From: an uncultured Bizionia sp.
Lineage (GTDB): Bacteria > Bacteroidota > Bacteroidia > Flavobacteriales > Flavobacteriaceae
Direction: 5' to 3'
Assembly (NCBI GenBank): GCA_947496215.1
Contig: CANMCF010000002.1
Coordinates: 310,001-374,000, forward strand
Length of the DNA stretch: 64,000 nt
The position numbers were made by a program, and so were the translations under genes. Positions within the stretch are counted from its first letter, which is position 1, and each line of letters begins with the position of its first letter. Positions 1-8,125 of this stretch are shown one piece after another. The notes beneath the pieces are model-generated. The model saw only the letters and a program-made list of their open reading frames with translations, did no database searches and was not told where the DNA came from.

Positions 1-318
1 TTGTTTGGCCCATTTTGCAATACGAAGATTGAAACCAGGATAGTCTATAAATAGGATTGCATCTGGGGCGTATGTTTCTATGTCTTTTTTGCAAAGAGTT
101 AGATTTTTGGCAATGGTCCTCAAATTCATAACAACCTCCAAAAACCCCATGAAAGCAAGGTCCTTGTAGTGTTTTACAAGTGTGCCTCCTACATCTTGCA
201 TCAGGTCTCCACCCCAAAATCTGAAGTCTGCATTGACATCTTCAAGTAATAGGGCCTTCATTAGGTTAGAACCATGCAAGTCACCAGAGGCTTCTCCTGA
301 AATAATATAATATCTCAT
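1..318 (-). CDS. lpxB: Lipid-A-disaccharide synthase LpxB, N-terminal part (cut by window edge)
   Basis: The first 106 residues are visible and the gene runs off the left edge of the window. LpxB joins UDP-2,3-diacylglucosamine to lipid X, making the disaccharide core of lipid A at the inner membrane. The protein opens with the family signature GEASGDLHG at residues 8-16, followed by the conserved FWGGDLMQ segment and AFMGFLEV. The ATG at 318 lies 4 bases after the stop of the small membrane protein, so surE, the small protein and lpxB form one minus-strand operon. The identification is firm; the remainder of the gene cannot be checked. Confidence 0.93.
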   Translation of the reverse strand, partial: MRYYIISGEASGDLHGSNLMKALLLEDVNADFRFWGGDLMQDVGGTLVKHYKDLAFMGFLEVVMNLRTIAKNLTLCKKDIETYAPDAILFIDYPGFNLRIAKWAKQ

Positions 319-322
319 ATGT

Positions 323-610
323 TTAAAACTTATTCACAATAAAAATAACAGCAACCAAAACAATGGAAACCAAAACCCCTTTTGCAAAATCTTCTTTTTT
401 CTTATTTAAAAAATAATAGAAAACCGGAAGGTTTAAAAGCACTCCAATGCTTGCACGTTTCCCAAGAACACTGGAGGATAATACCTTGTTGGTGATTTCA
501 TTTGTTGTTAAGTCCAATTTGATCCCTATAAAAATAGTGTATAGGGAAACACCTATAAAAGTGGTTGTCAAACCTATTATGAAACCAATAATTACAGCCT
601 TTTTATTCAT
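323..610 (-). CDS. Small membrane protein between surE and lpxB
   Basis: This 95-residue protein has three hydrophobic stretches (about residues 5-28, 52-70 and 76-93), so it is predicted to be an integral inner-membrane protein. I do not recognise a catalytic motif and assign no function. Its start overlaps the last bases of surE by 8 bases and its end is 4 bases before lpxB, so it is translationally coupled inside a surE-lpxB operon. A role in envelope biogenesis is inferred from position only. Confidence 0.75.
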   Translation of the reverse strand: MNKKAVIIGFIIGLTTTFIGVSLYTIFIGIKLDLTTNEITNKVLSSSVLGKRASIGVLLNLPVFYYFLNKKKEDFAKGVLVSIVLVAVIFIVNKF

Positions 611-1376
611 TGAAATCCCAAGTGTTAAGTTCCTTGATGCATTGATGTGCCGTCAAGTCGAATTGAACAGGCACAATTGATACATAACCGTTTTCCAATG
701 CCCATTCATCTGTATCCTCACCAGTGTCGTAATTTTCAAAAATTCCCGAAAGCCAATAGTAATCCTTTCCTTGTGGCGTTTGCCTTTTGTCGAATTCCTC
801 TTTCCAATTGGCTCTAGCTTGCCTGCATATTTTTACACCTTTTATGTCATCTTCATCTAAATTAGGAATATTTACATTCAAAACAATGCCTTTTTCCAAT
901 CCATGTTTCAAAACATTTTCGGCGATAGACTTTGCATACTTTTTAGAAGCCTCGAAATTAGCTTTCCAACTGTGGTTCAAGTTAGAGAATCCAATGGCAG
1001 GAATACCTTCGATGCCAGCTTCTATGGCTGCACTCATAGTGCCTGAGTAAATGACGTTAATGGAGGAGTTGGAGCCATGGTTTATGCCAGAAACACAAAG
1101 ATCTGGTTTACGGCCCAAAATTTCATTTACGGCAATTTTAACACAATCTGCGGGTGTGCCAGAACAACTATATTCTCTTTGGATGTCATCATCAATGTTT
1201 ATTTTGTGAATATGTAATGTGGAATTTATGGTGATGGCATGGCCCATACCGCTTTGTGGACTATCTGGAGCAACTACTACGACATCTCCAATTGTCTTCA
1301 TAACTTCAATTAAAGCTCGAATGCCGGGAGCGGTAATGCCATCGTCATTGGTAACTAAAATAAGAGGTCTCTTCAT
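603..1376 (-). CDS. surE: 5'/3'-nucleotidase SurE
   Basis: This 257-residue protein is full length for SurE, a metal-dependent nucleoside monophosphate phosphatase of the cytoplasm. The N-terminal VTNDDGITAPG (residues 8-18) carries the Asp-Asp metal ligands. SGMGHAIT near residue 42 and SGINHGSN near residue 97 are the other metal and phosphate site motifs. It is the first gene of the minus-strand surE/small protein/lpxB run; the region 1377-1634 upstream separates it from the divergent protease gene. Nothing about it is unusual. Confidence 0.95.
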   Translation of the reverse strand: MKRPLILVTNDDGITAPGIRALIEVMKTIGDVVVVAPDSPQSGMGHAITINSTLHIHKINIDDDIQREYSCSGTPADCVKIAVNEILGRKPDLCVSGINHGSNSSINVIYSGTMSAAIEAGIEGIPAIGFSNLNHSWKANFEASKKYAKSIAENVLKHGLEKGIVLNVNIPNLDEDDIKGVKICRQARANWKEEFDKRQTPQGKDYYWLSGIFENYDTGEDTDEWALENGYVSIVPVQFDLTAHQCIKELNTWDFNE

Positions 1377-1634
1377 TGTTTTTCTTTGTATTTACACGCT
1401 AAAATACATAATTTATCAAGGATTATGTGAATTTGTCGTGTTTAACAAAAAATTAGCTCAGAAAGCCATTGTTGGCACGGTTTTTTCTTTATTTTAGTAG
1501 AAATTATTACTGAATACTAATTAGGAGGTAGAAAATAATTGAAAGAAATGTGAGATGGCGATGAGTTCATGAATTGATGAAACTGTACTCAAGGCAAATT
1601 CCGTTTAACTATCTAAAATAACAACGAAGAATAG

Positions 1635-3767
1635 ATGAAAAAGAAGTATAATGTGTTAATGCTGGTTTTATTGTTGGCATTTGGCTCTTGCAGCTTTACG
1701 ACGAAGGTAGACAACGATCCCAATAAAGATAAGTTATTGATTCAAATAATAACTTTGGCTTTGGAACAATTGCATTTCCAACCAAAAGACTTCAATGATG
1801 ATTTTTCCAAAGATGTATATAAGACGTATTTGGAAAGAATAGATCCGTTGAAACGTTATTTTTTAAAATCTGACATAGAGGAATTTAAAAAGTATGAAAC
1901 GGAGTTGGATGATCAATTGAAAGAATATGATATTTCGTTTTTCAATATAACGAACGAACGCCTTTTACAAAGAATGGAGGAAGCAAAGGTGTTTTATAAA
2001 ACCATCTTGAACAAGCCTTTTGACTTTACAAAAAATGAAACGATAAATACAGACTACGAAAAGCACGAATATGTCAAGAACAAAAGCAAACTGAAAGAAC
2101 GTTGGAGACAGCAACTCAAGTTTAGAACCATTGCAACCTATGACATATTGATTACCGACCAAGAAGATGAAAAGAATACGGAAGGAGCCAAGGAAAAGAA
2201 GTCATTGGTTAAATTAGAAGCAGAAGCAAGAGCGGAAACGCTGAAGAATCTGAATATATACTATACGGATTTCATAGAGGACATGGAACGAAAAGATTGG
2301 TTCTCAATGTATATAAATGCAATTGTGGAAGGCTTTGATCCCCATACTTCATATCTAGCTCCAACTGCAAAAGATCGCTTCGATCAGCAAATATCTGGAC
2401 AACTTGAAGGTATCGGTGCGAGATTGCAAAAGCGAATGGACTATACCAAAATAACAGAGCTCATATCTGGAGGACCGGCCTGGAGAGGTCAAGAACTCGA
2501 GGTTGGAGACGTTATCTTGAAAGTACGTCAGGAAAAAGAAGAAGAGTCTGTTAGCATAGTCGGCATGCGAATAGATGATGCCATCAAATTAATAAAAGGG
2601 CCAAAGGGAACCAAAGTGTACCTAACCCTTAAAAAGGTGGATGGATCCATTGAGGAGATTTCAATAACAAGAGATATAGTGGAATTGGAAGAAACATATG
2701 CGAAATCATCGACAGTCAAGAAAAATGGAAAAACCTATGGTGTTATCAACTTGCCGAAGTTTTACATAGATTTCAAAGATTACGACAACCGAAACGCTGC
2801 TTCAGACATAAAAAAGGAGATAGAGAGGTTAAAAGAAGAAGGAATGGAAGGCTTGGTCTTGGATTTGCGAGACAATGGAGGTGGATCACTTAAGACTGTG
2901 GTTGACATTGCTGGATTGTTCATCAAGGAAGGACCTATAGTTCAAGTGCGTTCAACTGGTGAGCCTAAAGAAGTATTGACAGATGATGACAAATCCATCA
3001 CTTGGGATGGACCATTGGTGATAATGGTGAATGAATTGTCGGCATCTGCATCAGAAATCCTAGCGGCAGCAATGCAAGACTATAGACGTGCCATAGTAAT
3101 TGGAAGCAAGCAGACCTATGGAAAGGGAACAGTACAAAACATATTGGATCTAAATAGAATGGTGAGAAATAGTTCTCACGGAGATTTGGGAGCAATAAAG
3201 ATAACGAGACAGAAGTTTTACAGAATAAATGGTGGTTCTACTCAATTGGAAGGAGTTAAAAGTGACATTGTGGTGCCAGATCGCTATAGTTTTGTTGATA
3301 TTGGTGAGCGTGATCAAGACAACCCATTGGCTTGGGACAAGATACGTGCCGTAGAGTATGATTCTTGGAATAATTATTATGATTACGATACTACCATTAG
3401 CAATAGTAACGCACGTATGAAATACAACGCGCAATTAAGGCTTATTGAAAAAAATGCAAAATGGATCAAAGAGCAAATGGACGACAATACATTTTCTTTG
3501 AACTATGAACAATATAGAGCAGAATTGGAAGCCGATGAAAACAAGGCAAAGGAGTTTGATGCGATTTCTGATTACAGGACAAACTTAACGTTCTCTTCCT
3601 TGCCATATGAGGAACAATTGTTTTTAAAGGATAGTGTGCTGAAACAGAAAAGAGTTCGTTGGCACAAGAGTTTAAGTCAGGACGTATATATGGAAGAAGC
3701 ACTCAATGTTCTGAATGATCTTAAAATGACTTACGAAATAAAAAAGGTGGCCACAGTAAAAAATTAG
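1635..3767 (+). CDS. Carboxy-terminal processing protease, lipoprotein (Prc/Tsp family, S41)
   Basis: This 710-residue peptidase of family S41 degrades or trims envelope proteins from their C-terminus. The N-terminus has a lipoprotein signal (hydrophobic run ending LAFGSCS), so the mature enzyme is probably anchored in the periplasm through a Cys near residue 19. A helical N-terminal domain is followed by a PDZ domain (about residues 235-335, with the GIGARLQ entry) and the protease core. The Ser/Lys dyad fits Ser471 in SASASE and Lys497 in TYGKGTVQ, by alignment with E. coli Tsp. The C-terminal helical extension of about 150 residues is typical of the long Tsp-like subgroup. It ends 8 bases before an ABC permease gene, so the two are probably co-transcribed. 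Confidence 0.93.
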   Translation: MKKKYNVLMLVLLLAFGSCSFTTKVDNDPNKDKLLIQIITLALEQLHFQPKDFNDDFSKDVYKTYLERIDPLKRYFLKSDIEEFKKYETELDDQLKEYDISFFNITNERLLQRMEEAKVFYKTILNKPFDFTKNETINTDYEKHEYVKNKSKLKERWRQQLKFRTIATYDILITDQEDEKNTEGAKEKKSLVKLEAEARAETLKNLNIYYTDFIEDMERKDWFSMYINAIVEGFDPHTSYLAPTAKDRFDQQISGQLEGIGARLQKRMDYTKITELISGGPAWRGQELEVGDVILKVRQEKEEESVSIVGMRIDDAIKLIKGPKGTKVYLTLKKVDGSIEEISITRDIVELEETYAKSSTVKKNGKTYGVINLPKFYIDFKDYDNRNAASDIKKEIERLKEEGMEGLVLDLRDNGGGSLKTVVDIAGLFIKEGPIVQVRSTGEPKEVLTDDDKSITWDGPLVIMVNELSASASEILAAAMQDYRRAIVIGSKQTYGKGTVQNILDLNRMVRNSSHGDLGAIKITRQKFYRINGGSTQLEGVKSDIVVPDRYSFVDIGERDQDNPLAWDKIRAVEYDSWNNYYDYDTTISNSNARMKYNAQLRLIEKNAKWIKEQMDDNTFSLNYEQYRAELEADENKAKEFDAISDYRTNLTFSSLPYEEQLFLKDSVLKQKRVRWHKSLSQDVYMEEALNVLNDLKMTYEIKKVATVKN

Positions 3768-3775
3768 AAATATAA

Positions 3776-4867
3776 ATGAGTAAGACAGCAAACTCATTAA
3801 GACAATTGGCGCTCCAAAAGTTCAAAAAAGACTTTTGGGGCGTTTTTAGTTTTTATTTTATCATTTTCATTGGTCTGATTTCCGTATTTGCCTATGTGTT
3901 TGCGCCAGATAATTCCCAGAATGCAAATCAAATGCATCTGTCAATCCACTCTAAAAGGCCAGGTTTTAAAATGAAAATGTTGACCCTGCCTACAAAAATT
4001 GAAAGCGAACAAGGAATTTTCGATAGGTTGTTCTTTGGGAAGATGGCAACCGAGACGGAAATTCCGATTTCAGATTACGCCGTGGATGGAAATACGATAA
4101 ATTATACGGAGTATGCTTCAGATGGGCTGAAAGGGTTGAATAAAACGGTAACTCTTGAGGATGACAATGTTCCAGTTGAGTCACTTGTGAGCGAGAAGAC
4201 GTTTTATTTGGGGACAGATAAATATGGTAGGGATTTGTTGAGTCGTGTTTTGGTAGGTGCTCGCATTTCCTTTTTCATTGGCTTTGTTGCTGTGTTTATT
4301 TCTTTGGTCATAGGTGTTTTTATGGGAAGTGTAGCTGGTTATTTTGGAGGAAGGGTAGATGCGCTTATCATGTGGGTTATAAATGTGACGTGGTCGATCC
4401 CTACGTTGTTGTTGGTGATAGCTATCACATTGGCATTGGGAAAAGGGTTTTGGCAAGTGTTCATTGCTGTAGGACTTACAATGTGGGTGGAAGTGGCACG
4501 TGTGGTTCGAGGACAGATAATAAGTGCTAAGGAGTTGCAATACGTCACGGCTGCAAGAGCTTTGGGTTTTAGTCATTTTCGAATTGTCACCAAACATATT
4601 TTGCCTAACATAATGGCTCCTGTAATTGTTATTTGTGCAGCAAATTTTGCTGCTGCCATTCTAATAGAAAGTGGGTTGAGTTTCTTGGGTATTGGTGCTC
4701 AGCCACCAATGGCAAGTTGGGGAGCAATGATAAAAGATCATTATAATTACATCATTCTTGGAAAACCATACTTGGCCATTATTCCCGGCTTGTGCATTAT
4801 GACTTTGGTGATGGCATTTATGTTGATCGGAAATGCTTTGCGCGATGCTTTGGATGTTAAAGGCTAG
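3776..4867 (+). CDS. ABC transporter permease, OppC/DppC-like
   Basis: This 363-residue inner-membrane permease belongs to the peptide/nickel uptake class. The C-terminal two thirds hold five to six membrane segments. The EAA-type loop that contacts the ATPase is visible in the segment TAARALGFSHFRIVTKHILP. An unusually long periplasmic region (about residues 45-130) sits between the first membrane helix and the conserved LGTDKYGRDLLSR segment that opens the BPD_transp domain. No partner permease, ATPase or binding protein is nearby, so it acts with subunits encoded elsewhere. The gap to the upstream protease is 8 bases. Confidence 0.88.
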   Translation: MSKTANSLRQLALQKFKKDFWGVFSFYFIIFIGLISVFAYVFAPDNSQNANQMHLSIHSKRPGFKMKMLTLPTKIESEQGIFDRLFFGKMATETEIPISDYAVDGNTINYTEYASDGLKGLNKTVTLEDDNVPVESLVSEKTFYLGTDKYGRDLLSRVLVGARISFFIGFVAVFISLVIGVFMGSVAGYFGGRVDALIMWVINVTWSIPTLLLVIAITLALGKGFWQVFIAVGLTMWVEVARVVRGQIISAKELQYVTAARALGFSHFRIVTKHILPNIMAPVIVICAANFAAAILIESGLSFLGIGAQPPMASWGAMIKDHYNYIILGKPYLAIIPGLCIMTLVMAFMLIGNALRDALDVKG

Positions 4868-5070
4868 GTCGGTTCCCGTCCTCCAAGGAGGTGGATGTTT
4901 TTCACTGGAAAAGCATGTTGTTTCCTTTTGATATATGTTGTTTTTGTCTATTCAAATATTGAAAAGGTAATTGTTTTGCAAGGTTGAATAATCTTAGGGA
5001 TATTAAAAAATTAACATATATCTTGCATGTTTTGTGGCGGTTAACATAAAAGCAAATTAGTTTCTTAGAG

Positions 5071-5229
5071 TTATTTTATATAGATTTGGGAATTATAAAA
5101 ATAACTAACATGATAATGACCCTCAATTATTACCCCAGAAAAAACTGCGCCCCTTATGCGGTTTTCTTCGAAAGAAAATCCATTTATTTCTTCTTGAACA
5201 AGCGAATATACTATCTTAAGATGTTCCAT
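5071..5229 (-). CDS. Possible small ORF or gene remnant, 52 aa
   Basis: An open minus-strand frame of 52 codons with coding-like composition begins MEHLKIVYSL and ends HVSYFYNSQIYIK. The same frame stays open for about 15 codons upstream of the ATG. No ribosome binding site or recognisable family is visible. It could be a small protein, or the residue of a gene that decayed when the 4.9-5.6 kb region was remodelled. I list it because the frame is more protein-like than the other frames of this AT-rich gap. Confidence 0.25.
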   Translation of the reverse strand: MEHLKIVYSLVQEEINGFSFEENRIRGAVFSGVIIEGHYHVSYFYNSQIYIK

Positions 5230-5258
5230 TTGTTGACTAGAAAATTCAGTTTTAGTTA

Positions 5259-5282
5259 GCCTAATTCAAAAGCCAATTAGGC
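5259..5282 (+). terminator. Hairpin, possible weak terminator
   Basis: GCCTAATT and AATTAGGC form a perfect 8-bp stem around an 8-base loop, followed by CTCTCTTTT. The stem is AT-rich and the T-run is interrupted, so terminator function is uncertain. No plus-strand gene lies directly upstream. Confidence 0.35.
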
Positions 5283-5638
5283 CTCTCTTTTGTAAATGAC
5301 ATTTTTCATTTGAGAAAAAACCTAATATCACATATGCAAAAGTTCTTGAAACCTGTCTATTGGGCAGATGTTCAGATTCTTTGTTGTGGACATACATCAA
5401 AGGATTCACTTGTGTCATATGGCTTTTCAATAAGCGATAAAACATTCCGTGTCTGTTGTTGCAATAGCCCGTTGCTTAAAATCGAATGCGATTTAAGTAG
5501 TTTTCTGGGTATGTATACATGGACAATCTTGTAAGGGATGCATTTTGCATCATTAATTAACTATGAATATGTTAATCAGCAGTGCTTTGTGCTAAGCATC
5601 ATTCATTGCTATTCGTATAATTATAAACGTAATCCATT

Positions 5639-8056
5639 ATGAAAAAAAATACTCTATTTGCTTGCATTTTGATTTTGTCATTATGTAGCTATGGTCAATC
5701 CGAAATCTCATTCGATTCTCTCATTTCCGAAATAAAATATAACAAGAATTTTTCTATTGAAATTCAAAATAGGCCTTTAACTATAGAAAAGGAATTCTTC
5801 AATGAAACCATCAGTGACTATGATGTTTATAGGTTGGATGAAGGTAATTTTAGAATCCTTGCCAAAAAGAATGAAGATGTTGTTTTTCAATTTATTTATA
5901 GGAAGGGAGAAGCCTCAGGCATACTAATGAACATCAATGAAGAGTATGGATATGAGATCTCGAATTCAACATCAGGTGGTGATATGGTATTTTCAAAAAC
6001 CGATAGAGACAATTTAATCTTTGTTTGTGGAGTCACAAGCAACCATTCTAATGTCGATGATATTGAGGGTGTAGTTGATAAAGAGGTTGATGTGACCTAT
6101 AGGGATATTGGGAATTCAGATACGACAACAGATCCACTGCTTTTGGAAAGTAGACCAGGAGCTACTCATTTGATTTATCTTGATTATGATGGAGAAAATA
6201 GCTTGCCTGGTTGGGAGAGTTATGGGTACTCTGCGGTGGCTGCAGTTGTTCCAGACGAATACAAGCGGAAGATATGGGAAGCGGTAGCTGAAGATTTACT
6301 TCCATTTGATGTAAACGTTACCAATAACAAGTCATTGTACGATGACCATGCTAACCAGCTGACCAAAGGTTGGGTTGTATTGGCAAATTTCAACAACCCA
6401 GGATGGAGAGGAGTGGCCTTTTTGGATTCTTATGGATCAGGGACTCCTGTTTTGGTGGATCTTCCAAGCAACTATGATGTTGACGTGGAGTACTTGCTTA
6501 GAACACCTTCCCACGAGTTGGGACATAGTTATGGGCTTAATCATGACGGAAGTTCAAGTGGAGCCTATTATGCAGGTCATGGGGAATATTCCCCTATAAT
6601 GGGTAATGGCCCTCGCTCTGTTTCACATTGGAGCAAAGGAGAGTATGCTGGAGCCACGAACACGGAGGATGACATAGCTGTAATAAGTTCGGTTATGGGG
6701 GAATTTCCTGATGATCATAGTGTTGCGCAACCACTAGCAATCAATGATACGGTTGTAACTGGTGAGCAGAATTTTGGATGTATAGGTACTGATGACGATA
6801 CCGATACCTTTGAAATTAATTTAGCGGCTGAGGGAGATGTTACGATTACCATCTCGTCTCCTCATGGTGAAAGAACCAATTTGGACGTAGTTGCCACACT
6901 CGTTGATAGCGAAGGAAATATAATGGAAACAAGTAGTCCAATAGGAGATAGAAGTGCCTATATAGATAGAACTCTGCCAATGGGTACTTATTATATCATT
7001 GTTGACGGAGGAGGAGAGCTGGGCGTTAATGATGGTTTTAGTGATTATGGATCTCTAGGTTATTATGAGCTTTCCGGTAGAGTGGGATATCTTGCTCCAG
7101 AACCGTCGTTTGTGTTTGAAAATGGGAATATATGTGATAATGATACCATTACTTTTACAAATCAGTCAATTGGTACGAATCTAAGCTATGAGTGGACTTT
7201 TGAAGGAGCTAACATAACATCTTCGACAGATGTAAACCCAACGGTTATCTATCCTAACCCAGGCATATTTACTGTTTCTTTGAAAACCATCAATTTACTG
7301 GGGGAACATACCACGGAAAGACAAATACATATTGGAGCCACAGGTTATAGAATTGAATTTGCAACAGAAAAATTAAACCCTGAACTTAATGGAACCATTA
7401 TGCTTGTTGATGAAATCATTTCATTTGACTATGATGACTTGAATGATTTAGATCAAGATGTTGCTTATTATGATCTCTGTTTGTTGTCAAATTGCTATGT
7501 CATAAAGTTGGACAATGCTTACTTGAAAGAAACTTGTGGCCATATGCTTTGGGAAAGCAATACAGCTTATTTGGGAGGAGATCAAGTGTTTTATCTTGGA
7601 AACATCTACAAGGCGAAATGGTGGACTACCGATCTTCCAACGAATAATGCTACCTGGGATTTTATGGAGACTTGTACAATAACAGATGAAGGAAACCCAA
7701 TACGTGTTTTCAATAATGAAGATGCTGTTGTCTTTGAGACTAATCCGTTGGAAGTGGGACATGATCTCTTCATTGAAGGTCAGTTTTGTGGAAATACGCT
7801 ATCAGCATCAGAATTCATAGTAGCGGAAACCAAGGAATTTGATGTTTACCCGAACCCTACATCAGGTATGGTAAACATAAAAGGCGACACCATCGATCAA
7901 ATTGTCGTTTACAATACAATTGGAAGTATGGTTGGTACTTATGTTGTAGACAGCAATCATTTCAAATTGGATACTTCCCATTATGGCAAAGGCATATATT
8001 TTCTTGATATTTTGTCTGATAATAGACACGTGGTTAAAAAGATTTGTAAGGAATAA
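5639..8056 (+). CDS. Secreted metzincin-type metalloprotease with PKD, chitin-binding-like and T9SS sorting domains (copy 1)
   Basis: This 805-residue protein has an N-terminal signal peptide (about residues 1-20, ending SYGQ). The zinc site is HELGHSYGLNHDG (His292, Glu293, His296, His302, Asp303), matching the metzincin pattern HExxHxxGxxHD, with a downstream Met-turn candidate in SPIMGNG (Met321). It is followed by a pre-peptidase C-terminal-like beta domain (about 365-480), a PKD-like domain (about 490-560), a carbohydrate-binding module like CBM5/12 with the IYKAKWWT aromatic motif (about 635-680), and a type IX secretion C-terminal sorting domain (from FDVYPNPTSG to the end). It is inferred to be exported by Sec, then carried across the outer membrane by T9SS to the surface or medium. 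It is followed 69 bases later by a close paralogue. Confidence 0.88.
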   Translation: MKKNTLFACILILSLCSYGQSEISFDSLISEIKYNKNFSIEIQNRPLTIEKEFFNETISDYDVYRLDEGNFRILAKKNEDVVFQFIYRKGEASGILMNINEEYGYEISNSTSGGDMVFSKTDRDNLIFVCGVTSNHSNVDDIEGVVDKEVDVTYRDIGNSDTTTDPLLLESRPGATHLIYLDYDGENSLPGWESYGYSAVAAVVPDEYKRKIWEAVAEDLLPFDVNVTNNKSLYDDHANQLTKGWVVLANFNNPGWRGVAFLDSYGSGTPVLVDLPSNYDVDVEYLLRTPSHELGHSYGLNHDGSSSGAYYAGHGEYSPIMGNGPRSVSHWSKGEYAGATNTEDDIAVISSVMGEFPDDHSVAQPLAINDTVVTGEQNFGCIGTDDDTDTFEINLAAEGDVTITISSPHGERTNLDVVATLVDSEGNIMETSSPIGDRSAYIDRTLPMGTYYIIVDGGGELGVNDGFSDYGSLGYYELSGRVGYLAPEPSFVFENGNICDNDTITFTNQSIGTNLSYEWTFEGANITSSTDVNPTVIYPNPGIFTVSLKTINLLGEHTTERQIHIGATGYRIEFATEKLNPELNGTIMLVDEIISFDYDDLNDLDQDVAYYDLCLLSNCYVIKLDNAYLKETCGHMLWESNTAYLGGDQVFYLGNIYKAKWWTTDLPTNNATWDFMETCTITDEGNPIRVFNNEDAVVFETNPLEVGHDLFIEGQFCGNTLSASEFIVAETKEFDVYPNPTSGMVNIKGDTIDQIVVYNTIGSMVGTYVVDSNHFKLDTSHYGKGIYFLDILSDNRHVVKKICKE

Positions 8057-8125
8057 CAAAAGATTCAATGTTCGGCAAGAAGACCGAAGAATCAATTTAA
8101 AAGAAAAATAAACAGAACAAATAGT

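Larger units (their letters stand above)
4868..5638. other. Intergenic region of 771 bases with no confident gene
   Basis: I find no convincing gene here. There is a short GC-rich inverted repeat (CCTC/GAGG, 4880-4891) just after the permease stop and a perfect 8-bp hairpin at 5259-5282 followed by a weak T-run. There is also a 52-codon minus-strand frame, listed separately. A 74-codon TTG-started plus-strand frame at 5310-5534 has Cys-rich, non-family-like composition and I do not support it. The upstream promoter of the metalloprotease pair must lie near the right end, but I see no clear TAnnTTTG box. Confidence 0.5.

Noticed and set aside
4880-4891. CCTCC/GGAGG inverted repeat after the ABC permease as terminator
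   Set aside because: The stem is only 4 bp with a physically possible loop and there is no T-run right after it.
5310-5534. 74-codon plus-strand frame starting with TTG
   Set aside because: Cys-rich, no ribosome binding site, no resemblance to any family, and in an AT-rich gap.
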